This document shows positions 17,784 to 26,637 of a DNA stretch of 64,000 nucleotides, one piece after another. The notes beneath the pieces are model-generated. The model ran no database searches. It was given only the letters and a program-made list of their open reading frames with translations, and had not been told where the DNA came from. Source of the DNA: Methylococcaceae bacterium (GTDB taxonomy: Bacteria; Pseudomonadota; Gammaproteobacteria; Methylococcales; Methylomonadaceae); the NCBI GenBank assembly GCA_013140705.1, contig JABFSH010000020.1:124001-188000 (forward strand). Reading direction: 5' to 3'. Each line of letters starts with the position of its first letter. Positions within the stretch are counted from its first letter, which is position 1. Both the position numbers and the translations under genes were made by a program.

Positions 17784-17888
17784 GGGTATCCCTTTAACTG
17801 CTGTAGCTACTATGGGTAGTGTTGTCAGCACATAACCAAGCCGACTTATGCACATGATGTAGCTTTTACATCAGTTAAAGGGATACCC
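17784..17888. repeat. 17-bp perfect inverted repeat at the end of a truncated IS
   Basis: GGGTATCCCTTTAACTG (17784-17800) is repeated in inverse orientation at 17872-17888, with 71 bases between. The inner copy encodes the last residues (GYPFN) and stop of the adjacent transposase, and the outer copy probably marks the IS end. Confidence 0.6.
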
Positions 17889-18540
17889 AGATAATTGAAA
17901 AAGTTTTGCCCTTTCCTCGGTGAGGTGTTGGGCAGCCTCATTATCGCTGCATTTGGCGGCCAATGCGTCTAATTTTTCCAGGGTGGTTCCCAATTTGAGA
18001 TAGCTTTCCGCTGCGGGCAGTGAGCGGAATTGTTCATAAGGTGTCATCATGTCCTGATAGAGGTAGCGTTTGCGTATTTTACCTTTCTTATCCTGATATT
18101 CCGTTGGAAAGTGGCAAAGGCGGTGGTAATTCAGGTAAGGCGACAACACCTCGGCAGTGAACGTATTCAGCTGATTAGCCAAGTGTTGTGGAATATGGCT
18201 ATAACCGAGATATTTCCGCACGGTTGAGGCATTCTTGCTCTCGGCCAGCGCGTTATCGTTGGTCTGCCGCGAACGTGATTTGGTTTGCTCGATACGCAAC
18301 TTCTCCAGCAGATTGGCGACCTTGTGATTGATGTACTCTGAGCCGTTATCCGAATGGAAGCCGCGAATCACGAACGGAAACGCATCCATCATGGCCGCAA
18401 GCACCGGCAGCAAATAGGCTTCGCTAATGCGCTCCACGGCAAAAACCGCCTGAAACTGGGTCACTTCGTCCACGGCATTGATGAGGTATACGCCTTTGAT
18501 GCCGTCATATCCGGCTTCAATTGTCATTAAGAAAAGACTC
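17871..18540 (-). pseudogene. Truncated DDE (rve-type) transposase
   Basis: The frame keeps the core and C-terminal parts of an integrase-type transposase. It has an acidic residue near INAVDEVTQF, the HSDNGSEYINH motif with the second aspartate, and NDNALAESKNASTVRKYLGY with the catalytic glutamate. The N-terminal DNA-binding half is missing. The frame runs by chance into the end of the VWA gene at 18541, whose last codons supply a spurious start. The element therefore seems to have lost its left end exactly where it abuts the VWA gene. It is not expected to be active. Confidence 0.8.
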
Positions 18541-19773
18541 TTAATAGTTCGCACTGTCAGCTTCATAAATCATGCCTTTTTCTTTTGCCTGGTCGCGGAT
18601 TGCGCCATATAACTTGACATCGAGCGAGTCCTTTTTTCCGCCTTCAATAACGACTTTCTGCCGCAAATAGTCGTTACGTTGCCCGGCTAGTATTTTGATT
18701 TCCGATTCCAGCTCGCTCCGCTCTTGTTTAGCTTTGCCAACAAACACTTCCTGAGCAGCAGTCGAAATGGCTTGCAAGCTTTCAGGCAATGTTTTTTTAG
18801 GGAGATTTGAAAGTTTTACCCGCCCGCTAGCGACCGCGTCCACCAGTTCATTTTCCCCAAGTAAATTGGCTTTGCCGCTTGCCGAAGCGTTAAAGGTTGC
18901 ACGGCGTGCTTGCGATTCAGTACTGGCCTCTTTATGTAACTTATCGGTCGCCGCCATTTTGCTCGCCTGTTTTGCCTTTTCTTCATCGTTGCCATAGAAA
19001 AGGCGGGTTTTGTCCAGTTTACTGGATAATTCCGCCAGTTTTTTATCGTAAGGCGTGGCAATGGCGACGGCATTTCCGGATTGCCCGACTTGAAAATAAC
19101 GGCCTTGCCCCAAACTGGCCACTTGCTGCCAATCAGCCGTGGCGCTGTTGTCCTGTCCGCATTGAATAGCATTGACGATTATGCCTTTTTGTTTAGCTAA
19201 TGCTACTGTGACTGGATATTTAACGTCATCCTGATAATCCATGTGCGGAGGCGCATCGCCCACCAGAAAGATGACTTTGTAGGTGTTGGAGTTTTGGTGG
19301 CTCCAGGTAATCTTATTCACGGCATCGTGCAGCGCCTGATTAACGCTTTCTGGGCCATCACCACCACCGTCCGCCTGAAAGTCCATCAACTTGGCATACA
19401 TTGAATCCAGGTCGCTGGATAAGGGGATGGTTTGGGTCACATAAGCATCACCTCGGTCGCGGTAGGCAACCAAGCCCATTTTAATGTCTGGAGCGGTTTG
19501 CGCGGAGGCCATCGTGCTGGCTATCGACCAGATTTTTTCTTTTGCAGCCGATATTAGCTCGCCCATGCTGCCAGTCGTATCGAGCACAAACACAACTTCG
19601 ATTTGTGGGCGTTGAATGTTGACAATCGGCGGTATGGCAAACAGATTAACGGCATTCGGCGGTGTATTGATCATTTTTGTTGTCTTAGCGATAGCCTCTT
19701 GGGTGGCCGGAAAATATGCGACCGTCGCGGCGGTTGCGACAAAAACTCCGATGGCTAATGGTTTGGTTTTCAT
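18541..19773 (-). CDS. Exported von Willebrand factor A domain protein
   Basis: A 410-residue protein with an N-terminal hydrophobic signal or anchor (residues 5-22). A VWA domain follows (about 57-230), whose metal-site motif reads DTTGSMG (Asp65 to Ser69), with VAYRDRGD and FLVGDAPPH segments. The C-terminal 170 residues are charged and probably helical. VWA domains bind partners through a metal ion, so a scaffold or sensor role in the envelope is likely. It ends the minus-strand group pspA - membrane protein - VWA, spaced by 11 bases from the membrane protein gene. A truncated transposase directly abuts its stop codon, but the gene itself looks whole. Confidence 0.85.
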   Translation of the reverse strand: MKTKPLAIGVFVATAATVAYFPATQEAIAKTTKMINTPPNAVNLFAIPPIVNIQRPQIEVVFVLDTTGSMGELISAAKEKIWSIASTMASAQTAPDIKMGLVAYRDRGDAYVTQTIPLSSDLDSMYAKLMDFQADGGGDGPESVNQALHDAVNKITWSHQNSNTYKVIFLVGDAPPHMDYQDDVKYPVTVALAKQKGIIVNAIQCGQDNSATADWQQVASLGQGRYFQVGQSGNAVAIATPYDKKLAELSSKLDKTRLFYGNDEEKAKQASKMAATDKLHKEASTESQARRATFNASASGKANLLGENELVDAVASGRVKLSNLPKKTLPESLQAISTAAQEVFVGKAKQERSELESEIKILAGQRNDYLRQKVVIEGGKKDSLDVKLYGAIRDQAKEKGMIYEADSANY

Positions 19774-19784
19774 AAGGGTTTCTC

Positions 19785-20348
19785 CTAGTTAAAAGTTGAA
19801 AGTTTACGTACAGCAGCTTCCGCTGCCTGGTAGGCGCGGTTAAAATCAGTTTCACTGTTGCTGGTTAAATCAGGATTCTGACGTTTTCTGTCAGTTGGGA
19901 TAAATACAAACAAAGCTTGCAGCAGAAAGAAACACCAGAAGGTTAAAAATATACTGCCGGTGTGATGTAAAGCCCAGACTGCGGATGCGATGCTGAACGC
20001 ATTCAACACAAGGTCGGCCAGGGATGAAAACAAACTGGCATAACTGTACAGGGAACGGACCAGCCATATGGCAAGCACATGCAATACTAAAAACAACGTC
20101 AAGGGCGGGTAAAACATCCAAAGCATTGCCAACAAGATGAACCAGGTCAACATGAGCGTGATCCAGCCAGTGCATTCTTGACTGCGGCGAATTAAATAGA
20201 GCATGTAAGCAATTGCCAAGCCGCTGATTAACAGCCGGATAACAAAGTCTTCAGAAAGCGAAAGTGTTAAAGCAAAAAAACTGATGCTGCCGATAACGCT
20301 TGTGAGCAGAGTAATGAAAACACCTTCCCAAAAGGTGACATTTTTCAT
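19785..20348 (-). CDS. Multi-pass membrane protein of the PspA/VWA cluster
   Basis: A 187-residue protein with six probable transmembrane helices (roughly residues 8-28, 35-53, 62-78, 82-100, 108-128 and 133-150) and a soluble C-terminal tail. No family is recognised. Its start overlaps the pspA stop by four bases (ATGA), so the two are translationally coupled, and the VWA gene follows. The context suggests a membrane partner for the PspA-like protein in envelope stress. Confidence 0.75.
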   Translation of the reverse strand: MKNVTFWEGVFITLLTSVIGSISFFALTLSLSEDFVIRLLISGLAIAYMLYLIRRSQECTGWITLMLTWFILLAMLWMFYPPLTLFLVLHVLAIWLVRSLYSYASLFSSLADLVLNAFSIASAVWALHHTGSIFLTFWCFFLLQALFVFIPTDRKRQNPDLTSNSETDFNRAYQAAEAAVRKLSTFN

Positions 20349-20875
20349 GATTCACTCCATTTTTGTTTTTCATATAGGAAGGCGACTTCAATATCTTCGT
20401 CACGAACAGCAGCAGACTGATTATCCCAATCGCTTGTACCACTTTTATTCTCATCCAAGAATGCATCGGCTTTTTGCTTCATGCTTGTCAACTTGGCTTG
20501 ATGCTCTAAAATCCGCTTGGTTAAACGGGATATTTTTTCCTTTAAGGAAGTCATTTTCTCAGCCAGAAACAGCTTGGTTTGCTGCGTTTCCAGTTTCCGT
20601 TTGATCAATGACCGTGCTAGGTCGTCCTTATTGGATTTAAAGCAAAGCGATAATTTATCTTCCAGTTCGGTTAGAGTCTCAGTCTGTTGATCGTACTTGT
20701 TGGCTAGCTGTTGTTGTTCGTATTCCCAGCACCTGATTTGACGCTCATCGGTTGTGATGGACTCTTCCATTTCCCGAATGGCCTGCTTGAGCAACAATTC
20801 GGGTTCTTCTATTTTGTCCAAGACAGCGTGCATATCGGCTTGGAACAGCCTTGAAAGTCTTGCGATTAAAGCCAT
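20345..20875 (-). CDS. pspA: PspA/IM30-family protein, short form
   Basis: A 176-residue, almost wholly helical protein that starts MALIARLSRLFQADMHAVLD and continues EEPELLLKQAIREMEESI, both typical of the PspA/IM30/Vipp1 family. Family members coat and stabilise stressed inner membranes. It is some 45 residues shorter than E. coli PspA, lacking the last helices. It is the first gene of the minus-strand group and is divergent from a response regulator and kinase pair. No pspF gene and no sigma54-type promoter can be seen, so control is more likely by the neighbouring two-component system. Confidence 0.85.
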   Translation of the reverse strand: MALIARLSRLFQADMHAVLDKIEEPELLLKQAIREMEESITTDERQIRCWEYEQQQLANKYDQQTETLTELEDKLSLCFKSNKDDLARSLIKRKLETQQTKLFLAEKMTSLKEKISRLTKRILEHQAKLTSMKQKADAFLDENKSGTSDWDNQSAAVRDEDIEVAFLYEKQKWSES

Positions 20876-20948
20876 AGTTTTTTCCTATTGGGTAAGTGAT
20901 CGACGGTGTACAGTCTATGCGCATGACAAAACAATATGTAGACACGGC

Positions 20949-20990
20949 TTTGTAAAACTTTCAGGCGTAGTTTTTACAAAAGATTTACAA
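20949..20990. promoter_or_regulatory. Possible response-regulator binding site in the divergent pspA/regulator intergenic region
   Basis: Two direct copies of TTTACAA (20973-20979 and 20984-20990) are spaced 11 bases start to start, one helical turn, as in OmpR/PhoB-type sites. TTTGTAAAACT (20949-20959) faces AGTTTTTACAAA (20969-20980) as an inverted repeat. The site lies between the divergent pspA and regulator genes. Confidence 0.45.
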
Positions 20991-21055
20991 GCTAAACGCG
21001 GGGAAATCACTTCCTCTTGCTAAACTATCAGAATATATTCGGCCTAAGATTTCCT

Positions 21056-21763
21056 ATGCCCCGTAAATTGCGCCTACTGATTATTGAAGACGAAGCCGCC
21101 ATACGTACCGGGCTGATCGATGTGTTCGTCTACCACGGTTACGAAGTCGATTTTTCCGGGCATGGCGTGGAAGGATTGAATAAGGCCTTAACCGGCAAAT
21201 TCGATTTGATCCTGTTGGATGTGATGTTGCCCGGTATAAATGGACTTGAAATTTGTAACCGGATCCGTGTGAGGGATCGCAGTCAGGCCATCATTATGCT
21301 GACGGCAAAAAGCAACGATGAAGACATTATTGAAGGCTTGTCGCTGGGCGCGGATGACTATGTCGCCAAGCCGTTTTCGGTGGCGCAACTCGTACTTAGG
21401 GTGCAAGCTGTCTTACGTAGGACACGTAACGGGACATCTCAATGTCAAACATTACAATTGGGAGATGATTTGTCGATTGATTGCCAAAATCTGACCGGAC
21501 GGCGTGGTGATGAAAACCTTAGCTTCACGCGGCGCGAAATAGAGTTACTGCAATACTTACAATTAAATTGGCACCGCCCTGTCCCACGCGAAGAATTGTT
21601 AAACAAAGTGTGGGGCTATGCCAATCATCATGACATAGAAACCCGCACCGTCGATATTCACATCGTCAAACTCCGCCGCAAAATTGAAGTCGATCCTGCC
21701 GAACCCCAACTACTGATAACAGTACGTGGGGCAGGATATAGGCTCATCGGTCAATCGCAATGA
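21056..21763 (+). CDS. OmpR/PhoB-family response regulator
   Basis: A two-component regulator of 235 residues from ATG 21056. An earlier in-frame ATG at 21017 would add 13 residues that are not part of the family. The receiver domain has the acidic pocket (IIEDE), the phosphorylated Asp55 in LILLDVMLPG and the lysine in DDYVAKPF. The C-terminal winged helix (about residues 130-230) ends VRGAGYRL. It overlaps the kinase gene by four bases (ATGA). It faces away from the pspA group and may control it through the repeats in between. Confidence 0.92.
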   Translation: MPRKLRLLIIEDEAAIRTGLIDVFVYHGYEVDFSGHGVEGLNKALTGKFDLILLDVMLPGINGLEICNRIRVRDRSQAIIMLTAKSNDEDIIEGLSLGADDYVAKPFSVAQLVLRVQAVLRRTRNGTSQCQTLQLGDDLSIDCQNLTGRRGDENLSFTRREIELLQYLQLNWHRPVPREELLNKVWGYANHHDIETRTVDIHIVKLRRKIEVDPAEPQLLITVRGAGYRLIGQSQ

Positions 21764-23880
21764 AACGCAATCATCTCAAAGGCCTAGATAAAGGCAGGCT
21801 TCGTTGGTGGTTGTCAGTGTTTTTCATCAGCTTGGCGATACCTACAACGTTATTAATCCAGCAATCTTACAACCGCTTGAAATGGGAAACGTTTCACCAG
21901 CATCAGGTAATGGCGGACGAGTTGACCCACCGCATCAACAACCATCTAATAAAGCTGATTAATGCCGAAGAACAACGGCCATTCACGGATTACTCCTTTT
22001 TAAACGTGGCAGGCGTTCCGTCTGCAAATTTTTTGCAAAGGTCACCGCTTTCCCAGTTTCCGGTTCAAACTGAAATTCCCGGGTTGGTCGGTTATTTCCA
22101 GGTGGATGCGGAAGGCAGGTTAGTGACGCCCTTTATTCCTGAAGACATCGAAAAAGCGGGAAGTTATGGCATTGCCAAAAGCGAACTGTTGGCAAGAACC
22201 GACTTACAAAATCGAATAAAACAGATATTAAGCGAGAACCATCTGGTCATGAATCAAGCACAAAGGAAGCGTGATAAAGCTGTGCACGGTAAAACGCTTA
22301 ACAGGCCAGACAGCGGTTTGTTAGAAAGCGAACAGGATGCAGTGTCCTTAGATGAAAGCGCTGCGAGCAGTAAACTTGAAAAATCAGCTACTGCTCCCGC
22401 AATGGAAGGCCAAGCGGTTTTTGATGAACTAAAAAAAATGTCTCCCGCGAAAAGCCAGCAACAAAACAAATTGGGTCGGTTAGAGGATGTGGAATTAAAT
22501 CAAACATTTCAAGTTGAAGCTGCCAAACCTAAGATGGCGGAAAGCGATGAAAAGCTAATAGGTAAAGTACAAAAAAAAGCGCGTACTGAGCAAAATGTAT
22601 TGCCCGAAGCCATTGAAAAGGAGAAACAATCTTCCGTTTATCCGATGGAAGAATACCGCCTTCCAGCAGCTTCCGTCATTCGGCCCGATGAAAAACCATT
22701 ACGTATCCGCACATTTGAAAGTGCCATCGATCCTTTTGAATTCAGCCAACTCGACAGCGGCCATTTTGTCCTGTTCCGTAAAGTGTGGCTGAATGGCCAG
22801 CGCACTATCCAAGGGTTGTTGATTGAAAATGACGCTTTTCTACAGGGTAATTTCAGCGCTGCTTTTCATGCAATAGCGTTGTCGCAAATGAGCGATATGC
22901 TGGTTGTTTTTCAAGGCAATGTGCTGTCCGCTTTTACAGGCCGAAGTCCGCGCGGCTATTTATCCAGTGCCAGCGAGTTGAACGGCGAGTTGCTTTATCA
23001 AGCGCAATTGTCTGATCCTTTGAGCGAGTTACAGCTTATTTTTAGCATCACCCAGCTTCCTGTAGGCCCGGGTGGATGGGTCATTATTGGGTTGTCGATG
23101 GTGTTGGGCATCGTATTTTTGGCCGGATTTTATGTCATGTACCGACTTGGAGTCGGTCAAATAAACTTGTTCAATCAACAGCAGGATTTTGTTTCGGCGG
23201 TTAGCCATGAGTTGAAGACTCCGCTAACCTCAATCCGCATGTACGGTGAAATGCTGCAAGCAGGTTGGGTGGAGGAAGCCAAGAAGAAATCCTATTACGA
23301 CTTCATATTGGATGAAAGCGAACGCCTGACCCGCTTAATCAATAATGTCCTGCAGCTTGCCAAAATGACCCGTAATGACTTACAGCCGGATTTTAAATCC
23401 TTAACGGTGGCAGAATTAATGGATGGCATTCAATCGAAAGTCTCAACCCAAATCAAGAGCACAGGGTTTGAATTAAAATTATCATGTAGTCAAGAGGCAT
23501 CCCAAGCCAAAATCAAGGTGAATCCCGACTGGTTGATGCAAATCATGATTAACCTGGTAGACAATGCCATCAAATTTTCTGCTAAGGCGGATAAAAAAGT
23601 GATTGAATTGGGCTGTAACTTCTTAGACAACAGCCATATTCAATTCAAAGTTCGTGATTACGGCCCAGGCGTAGCGAAAGATCAAATGAAAAAAATCTTC
23701 AAACTGTTCTACCGTACGGAAAACGAACTCACCCGTGAAACCGTGGGCACCGGTATAGGGTTGGCACTGGCGCATCAAATGACAATGAATATGAAAGGAA
23801 AGATAGATGTGGTTAATGTCAAGCCGGGGGCTGAATTTGGAATTGCTTTCTCTTTGGATAAATTTTCTAGGAATGGTTAA
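21760..23880 (+). CDS. Sensor histidine kinase with large periplasmic region
   Basis: A 706-residue kinase. One transmembrane helix at about residues 14-32 and another at about 438-460 enclose a periplasmic region of some 400 residues. That region contains a very polar stretch rich in lysine, glutamate and glutamine (about 165-310). The HisKA domain has the phosphorylated His483 in VSHELKTPLTSIRMYGEML, and the ATPase domain shows LVDNAIKFS, RDYGPGVA and GTGIGLALAHQM. It is translationally coupled to the regulator. The ligand is unknown; the divergent PspA/VWA genes suggest envelope stress. A decayed transposase follows directly after the stop. Confidence 0.9.
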   Translation: MKRNHLKGLDKGRLRWWLSVFFISLAIPTTLLIQQSYNRLKWETFHQHQVMADELTHRINNHLIKLINAEEQRPFTDYSFLNVAGVPSANFLQRSPLSQFPVQTEIPGLVGYFQVDAEGRLVTPFIPEDIEKAGSYGIAKSELLARTDLQNRIKQILSENHLVMNQAQRKRDKAVHGKTLNRPDSGLLESEQDAVSLDESAASSKLEKSATAPAMEGQAVFDELKKMSPAKSQQQNKLGRLEDVELNQTFQVEAAKPKMAESDEKLIGKVQKKARTEQNVLPEAIEKEKQSSVYPMEEYRLPAASVIRPDEKPLRIRTFESAIDPFEFSQLDSGHFVLFRKVWLNGQRTIQGLLIENDAFLQGNFSAAFHAIALSQMSDMLVVFQGNVLSAFTGRSPRGYLSSASELNGELLYQAQLSDPLSELQLIFSITQLPVGPGGWVIIGLSMVLGIVFLAGFYVMYRLGVGQINLFNQQQDFVSAVSHELKTPLTSIRMYGEMLQAGWVEEAKKKSYYDFILDESERLTRLINNVLQLAKMTRNDLQPDFKSLTVAELMDGIQSKVSTQIKSTGFELKLSCSQEASQAKIKVNPDWLMQIMINLVDNAIKFSAKADKKVIELGCNFLDNSHIQFKVRDYGPGVAKDQMKKIFKLFYRTENELTRETVGTGIGLALAHQMTMNMKGKIDVVNVKPGAEFGIAFSLDKFSRNG

Positions 23881-23929
23881 TTAACCAGGACCTTATGCAA
23901 TTTCGAAACATTAATCAATTACATAAAAC

Positions 23930-24587
23930 TGTCACTACGCCGCCAATTAGGTGTTTCCTACAACACCGCCTGGAGCATCAAACAGAAGTTGATGCAGGTC
24001 ATACCCAAAGGGCACAAGTGAAGGAGCGCGATGATAGCCAGCCACTTTCCGGCATCATCCAACTGGATGACGTGTATTGGGGTGGTGAACAACGGGGCGG
24101 TAAACGGGGTCGAGGCTCTCTCAACAAAACACCCTTTGTGGCCGCTGTGTCAGTCAACGAAAAGGGCCATCCGATCGCCATGACTATGAATGTAGTCAAC
24201 GGATTCCGCTCCAAAGAGATCGCCAAGTGGGCTAAGCGCCATCTTGACGCCGATAGCCTCGTGGTCTCGGATGGGCTGGCCTGCTTTGCCGCGGTTACCG
24301 ATGCCGGATGCCAGCACATCGGCATCGTCACCGGTGGCGGCCCGGAATGTGTTTCACTGGAAGCCTTTACTTGGGTCAACACCCTGATAAGCAATGTGAA
24401 AAGGTCGATTGACGGCGCGTATCACGCTATTAATCACAAACACCTCCCACGTTATTTGGCAGAGTTTTGTTATCGCTTCAATCGACGGGTTGTTCTTGAG
24501 GATATGCTGCCCCGTCTATGTTACGTTGCAGCCAGAACACCGCCTATGCCCATGCGGTTGCTGAAGATGGCTGAGTTTCATGAGTAA
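23930..24587 (+). pseudogene. IS1595-family transposase, N-terminally truncated and frameshifted
   Basis: From about 24020 the frame reads an ISXO2-like DDE domain, with IIQLDDVYWGGEQRGGKRGRG, VVSDGLACFAAV and a C-terminal YRFNRR. Upstream, a different frame (about 23933-24000) encodes RRQLGVSYNTAWSIKQKLMQV, the helix that normally precedes it. A frameshift therefore splits the gene near 24000, and the zinc-finger N-terminus is missing. The element is dead and lies just past the kinase gene. Confidence 0.8.
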
Positions 24588-24666
24588 TCAGGTAACTCTA
24601 TGATTCGTCGATCCTTAATTAGGATTTCATCAATCCTAAGTCAATACGGACTCAATAAACAAATGT

Positions 24667-24704
24667 TTGAAATAAGTTGAATTTCGCATCTATAATGTAC
24701 ATTA
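24667..24704 (+). promoter_or_regulatory. Promoter with overlapping palindromic operator for the Phd/VapC pair
   Basis: TTGAAA (24667-24672) and TATAAT (24691-24696) are spaced 18 bases apart. The perfect palindrome TAATGTACATTA (24693-24704) overlaps the -10 box. It lies just upstream of the antitoxin gene, where an autorepressor site is expected. Confidence 0.6.
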
Positions 24705-24726
24705 TTTTGCACATATTTGAGTTTCT

Positions 24727-24951
24727 ATGAAACAAGCCACATTTACAGAAGTCCGCAACCATGCGAAACAATTCTTTGATATCGTCGAAGCTGGTGAGTC
24801 TGTGCGCGTACTCCGTAACGGGAAACCAATTGCCGATATCGTTCCAATAGTGAACGACCTACCATCATGGAAACGCCGTAAAGCTCAGCCTATCATTTTG
24901 GATGGCGTGTCAGTCACTAAGATGATCCTTGAAGAGCGAGAAGAAAGTTAG
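24727..24951 (+). CDS. Phd/YefM-type antitoxin
   Basis: A 74-residue antitoxin. FTEVRNHAKQFFDIVEAGESV and VLRNGKPIADIVPI are typical of the Phd/YefM fold, which dimerises to bind the operator and uses its C-terminal tail to block the toxin. A PIN-domain gene follows after 15 bases. A palindrome overlapping the promoter suggests autorepression. Confidence 0.88.
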   Translation: MKQATFTEVRNHAKQFFDIVEAGESVRVLRNGKPIADIVPIVNDLPSWKRRKAQPIILDGVSVTKMILEEREES

Positions 24952-24969
24952 AATTTAAGAGCAACTATG

Positions 24970-25371
24970 ATGTTGGTTTTTTTTGACTCGTCTGCCTTTG
25001 TCAAACGCTACATAAATGAATCTGGAACGGATCAGGTCCTAGATTGGTGTGATAAGGCTACGGAAATTGGTTTGGCAAGCATTATTCTTCCTGAAATCAT
25101 ATCCGCCTTTTGCCGGTTGCGCAGGGAATCCAAAATTTCCGAGGCCCAATATAGGCAACTTAAATCCTTGTTACTGACTGATATCGAAGATGCCTCCTTA
25201 TGCGATCTGGCGCCAACGATCTCAGCACTTGAAAATAACACGCTAAGAGCAATGGATGCTATTCATATTGCTTCAGCAATAATAATGAAAGCTGATATTT
25301 TTATATCTGCCGACAAACGGCAATGCGAGGCAGCTGTCCAAACTGGATTAAGGGTGGAGTCGCTTTTTTAA
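24970..25371 (+). CDS. VapC-like PIN-domain toxin
   Basis: A ribonuclease toxin of 133 residues from the second of two adjacent ATGs (24967/24970). PIN-domain acidic residues are visible: Asp in VFFDSSAFVKRY, Glu in LPEIISAF, Asp in RAMDAIHIASA and Asp in FISADKRQ. These coordinate the metal ions that cleave RNA, often tRNA. It is paired with the upstream Phd-like antitoxin. No damage is seen. Confidence 0.88.
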   Translation: MLVFFDSSAFVKRYINESGTDQVLDWCDKATEIGLASIILPEIISAFCRLRRESKISEAQYRQLKSLLLTDIEDASLCDLAPTISALENNTLRAMDAIHIASAIIMKADIFISADKRQCEAAVQTGLRVESLF

Positions 25372-25472
25372 ACTTTAAAGCGGCAACAGACAAGCAAAGC
25401 CTAACACTACCGCGCCACATCTCTACTCTTACAAAGGAAACCTATTGGTTTTGCAGAAAATTGCGTTATTCA

Positions 25473-25799
25473 TTATTTCTTGCCGTAAGTACTGTCATGA
25501 TCAGGGGTAATAGACAGTAGGCGTATAAATTCACCATCCCGATAAGCTGTAGCTCGCCTCGAATTAGTAATTCGCAACGAATAAATTGCTTCGATCTCTT
25601 TGGGTAGTTTGACGCTGATGATCTTTTCCCAATTGAGGCCACCGTCTCGATAAACTTGGTTCCAGGTCATCTGCCGAAGTTTGTTGAGCGTATCTAGAGC
25701 CGCATGTCTTTCTGGTTTTTGCAACGTTAAAAGATTTTCTTGAAAAACGGGATTATTAAGATCAAGCCTGACCAATTTATCTTGATCAATCCTGGCCAC
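25473..25799 (-). CDS. RelE/ParE-like toxin
   Basis: A 108-residue basic protein, second of a minus-strand pair. The segment YSLRITNSRRATAYRDGEFIRLLSITPDHDSTYGKK near the end has the strand pattern of RelE/ParE-superfamily toxins, with closely spaced arginines and a C-terminal aspartate-histidine region. It overlaps the upstream antitoxin by 14 bases. The target (ribosome-bound mRNA or gyrase) cannot be told from the sequence. Confidence 0.7.
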   Translation of the reverse strand: MARIDQDKLVRLDLNNPVFQENLLTLQKPERHAALDTLNKLRQMTWNQVYRDGGLNWEKIISVKLPKEIEAIYSLRITNSRRATAYRDGEFIRLLSITPDHDSTYGKK

Positions 25800-26064
25800 T
25801 AAACCTGTCCAGAATAGTATCTAAATTATTATCGTCAGGTGAATTTGTTTGCGCCCATGACAAAGCATTTTGCAAATCCGTAGCGGCTTTTGGTTGATGT
25901 AGCCAAATTTCGTTATCCGGAATGATAGTAGCTGTTCGAATCAGCCAGACACCAGGTTCTCGCTCTTCCACGAGTACTTGCCGTCCAGCGTACAGTTTAC
26001 CTAGTGAGATTTGTCCATTTGCGCCAATAACTTTGACGCTTGGCGGTGTAACGACTGAAGCCAT
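25786..26064 (-). CDS. Antitoxin, AbrB/SpoVT-like swapped-hairpin type
   Basis: A 92-residue protein from ATG 26064, preceded by GGAG at 6 bases; a TTG four codons earlier overlaps that site. The N-terminal part (VKVIGANGQISLGKLYAGRQVLVEE) resembles the AbrB swapped-hairpin DNA-binding fold, and the acidic C-terminal tail would neutralise the toxin. It overlaps the toxin gene. Identification rests on the pairing and the fold pattern. Confidence 0.65.
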   Translation of the reverse strand: MASVVTPPSVKVIGANGQISLGKLYAGRQVLVEEREPGVWLIRTATIIPDNEIWLHQPKAATDLQNALSWAQTNSPDDNNLDTILDRFSGQD

Positions 26065-26157
26065 ATAGAACTCCAAAGCAATAAAATACTAAGGCACTAT
26101 AGCACTAATACAGTAAAAATAATAGGGGCTTACAAATTACGATAATTTCCGTCTGAA

Positions 26158-26475
26158 GCCAGAACAGTATCTACGTCGCAAGTTCTAAAGCCCATTTATC
26201 GAAGGTATACAACTAAAGTAGATAACGAGCATACCAAGGTCGGAATAGCAAAAGATTGCTTTGCATCACGGAAAAAATCTTATGTAAGCTCGTTCGATGG
26301 AGAGGTTATATTTTTACCCGTGGCAGAAGTAAGCCTGGAATTTCTTGAATCAGTGGAACAGAACATTCTCAATAGGTTGTCATCACATTTCAATAAAGTC
26401 GGTTACGCTCGTGAATGGTTCAATACTGCCGACAGAAAAATGCATTTGAGCATTATTAACGAAATTGTCGGTTAG
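26158..26475 (+). pseudogene. GIY-YIG (T5orf172/Mug113-like) protein remnant
   Basis: An open frame without a start codon reads TKVGIAKDCFASRKKSYV, then FDGEVIFLPVAEV, a glutamate-rich helix, and GYAREWFNTADRKMH before a stop. The order resembles the core of T5orf172-type GIY-YIG domains (KVGRSKD...EWF). The 5' part with the GIY and YIG strands is missing. It is a relic in the accessory region. Confidence 0.45.
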
Positions 26476-26637
26476 CAGTACCGTAACGTTTTATCAAGGC
26501 AGTGGCTGGGCTTTGGCGGGTAACAAGTTGATCAAGTACGCGCCGCTCATTGGTGGTTTTGAAATTCATTTAATTATGGCTTCGTTCAAGCTCTTTGAGT
26601 TGCGCGGCCCCACCGAACCGATTGAAAGGAGAGAGAC

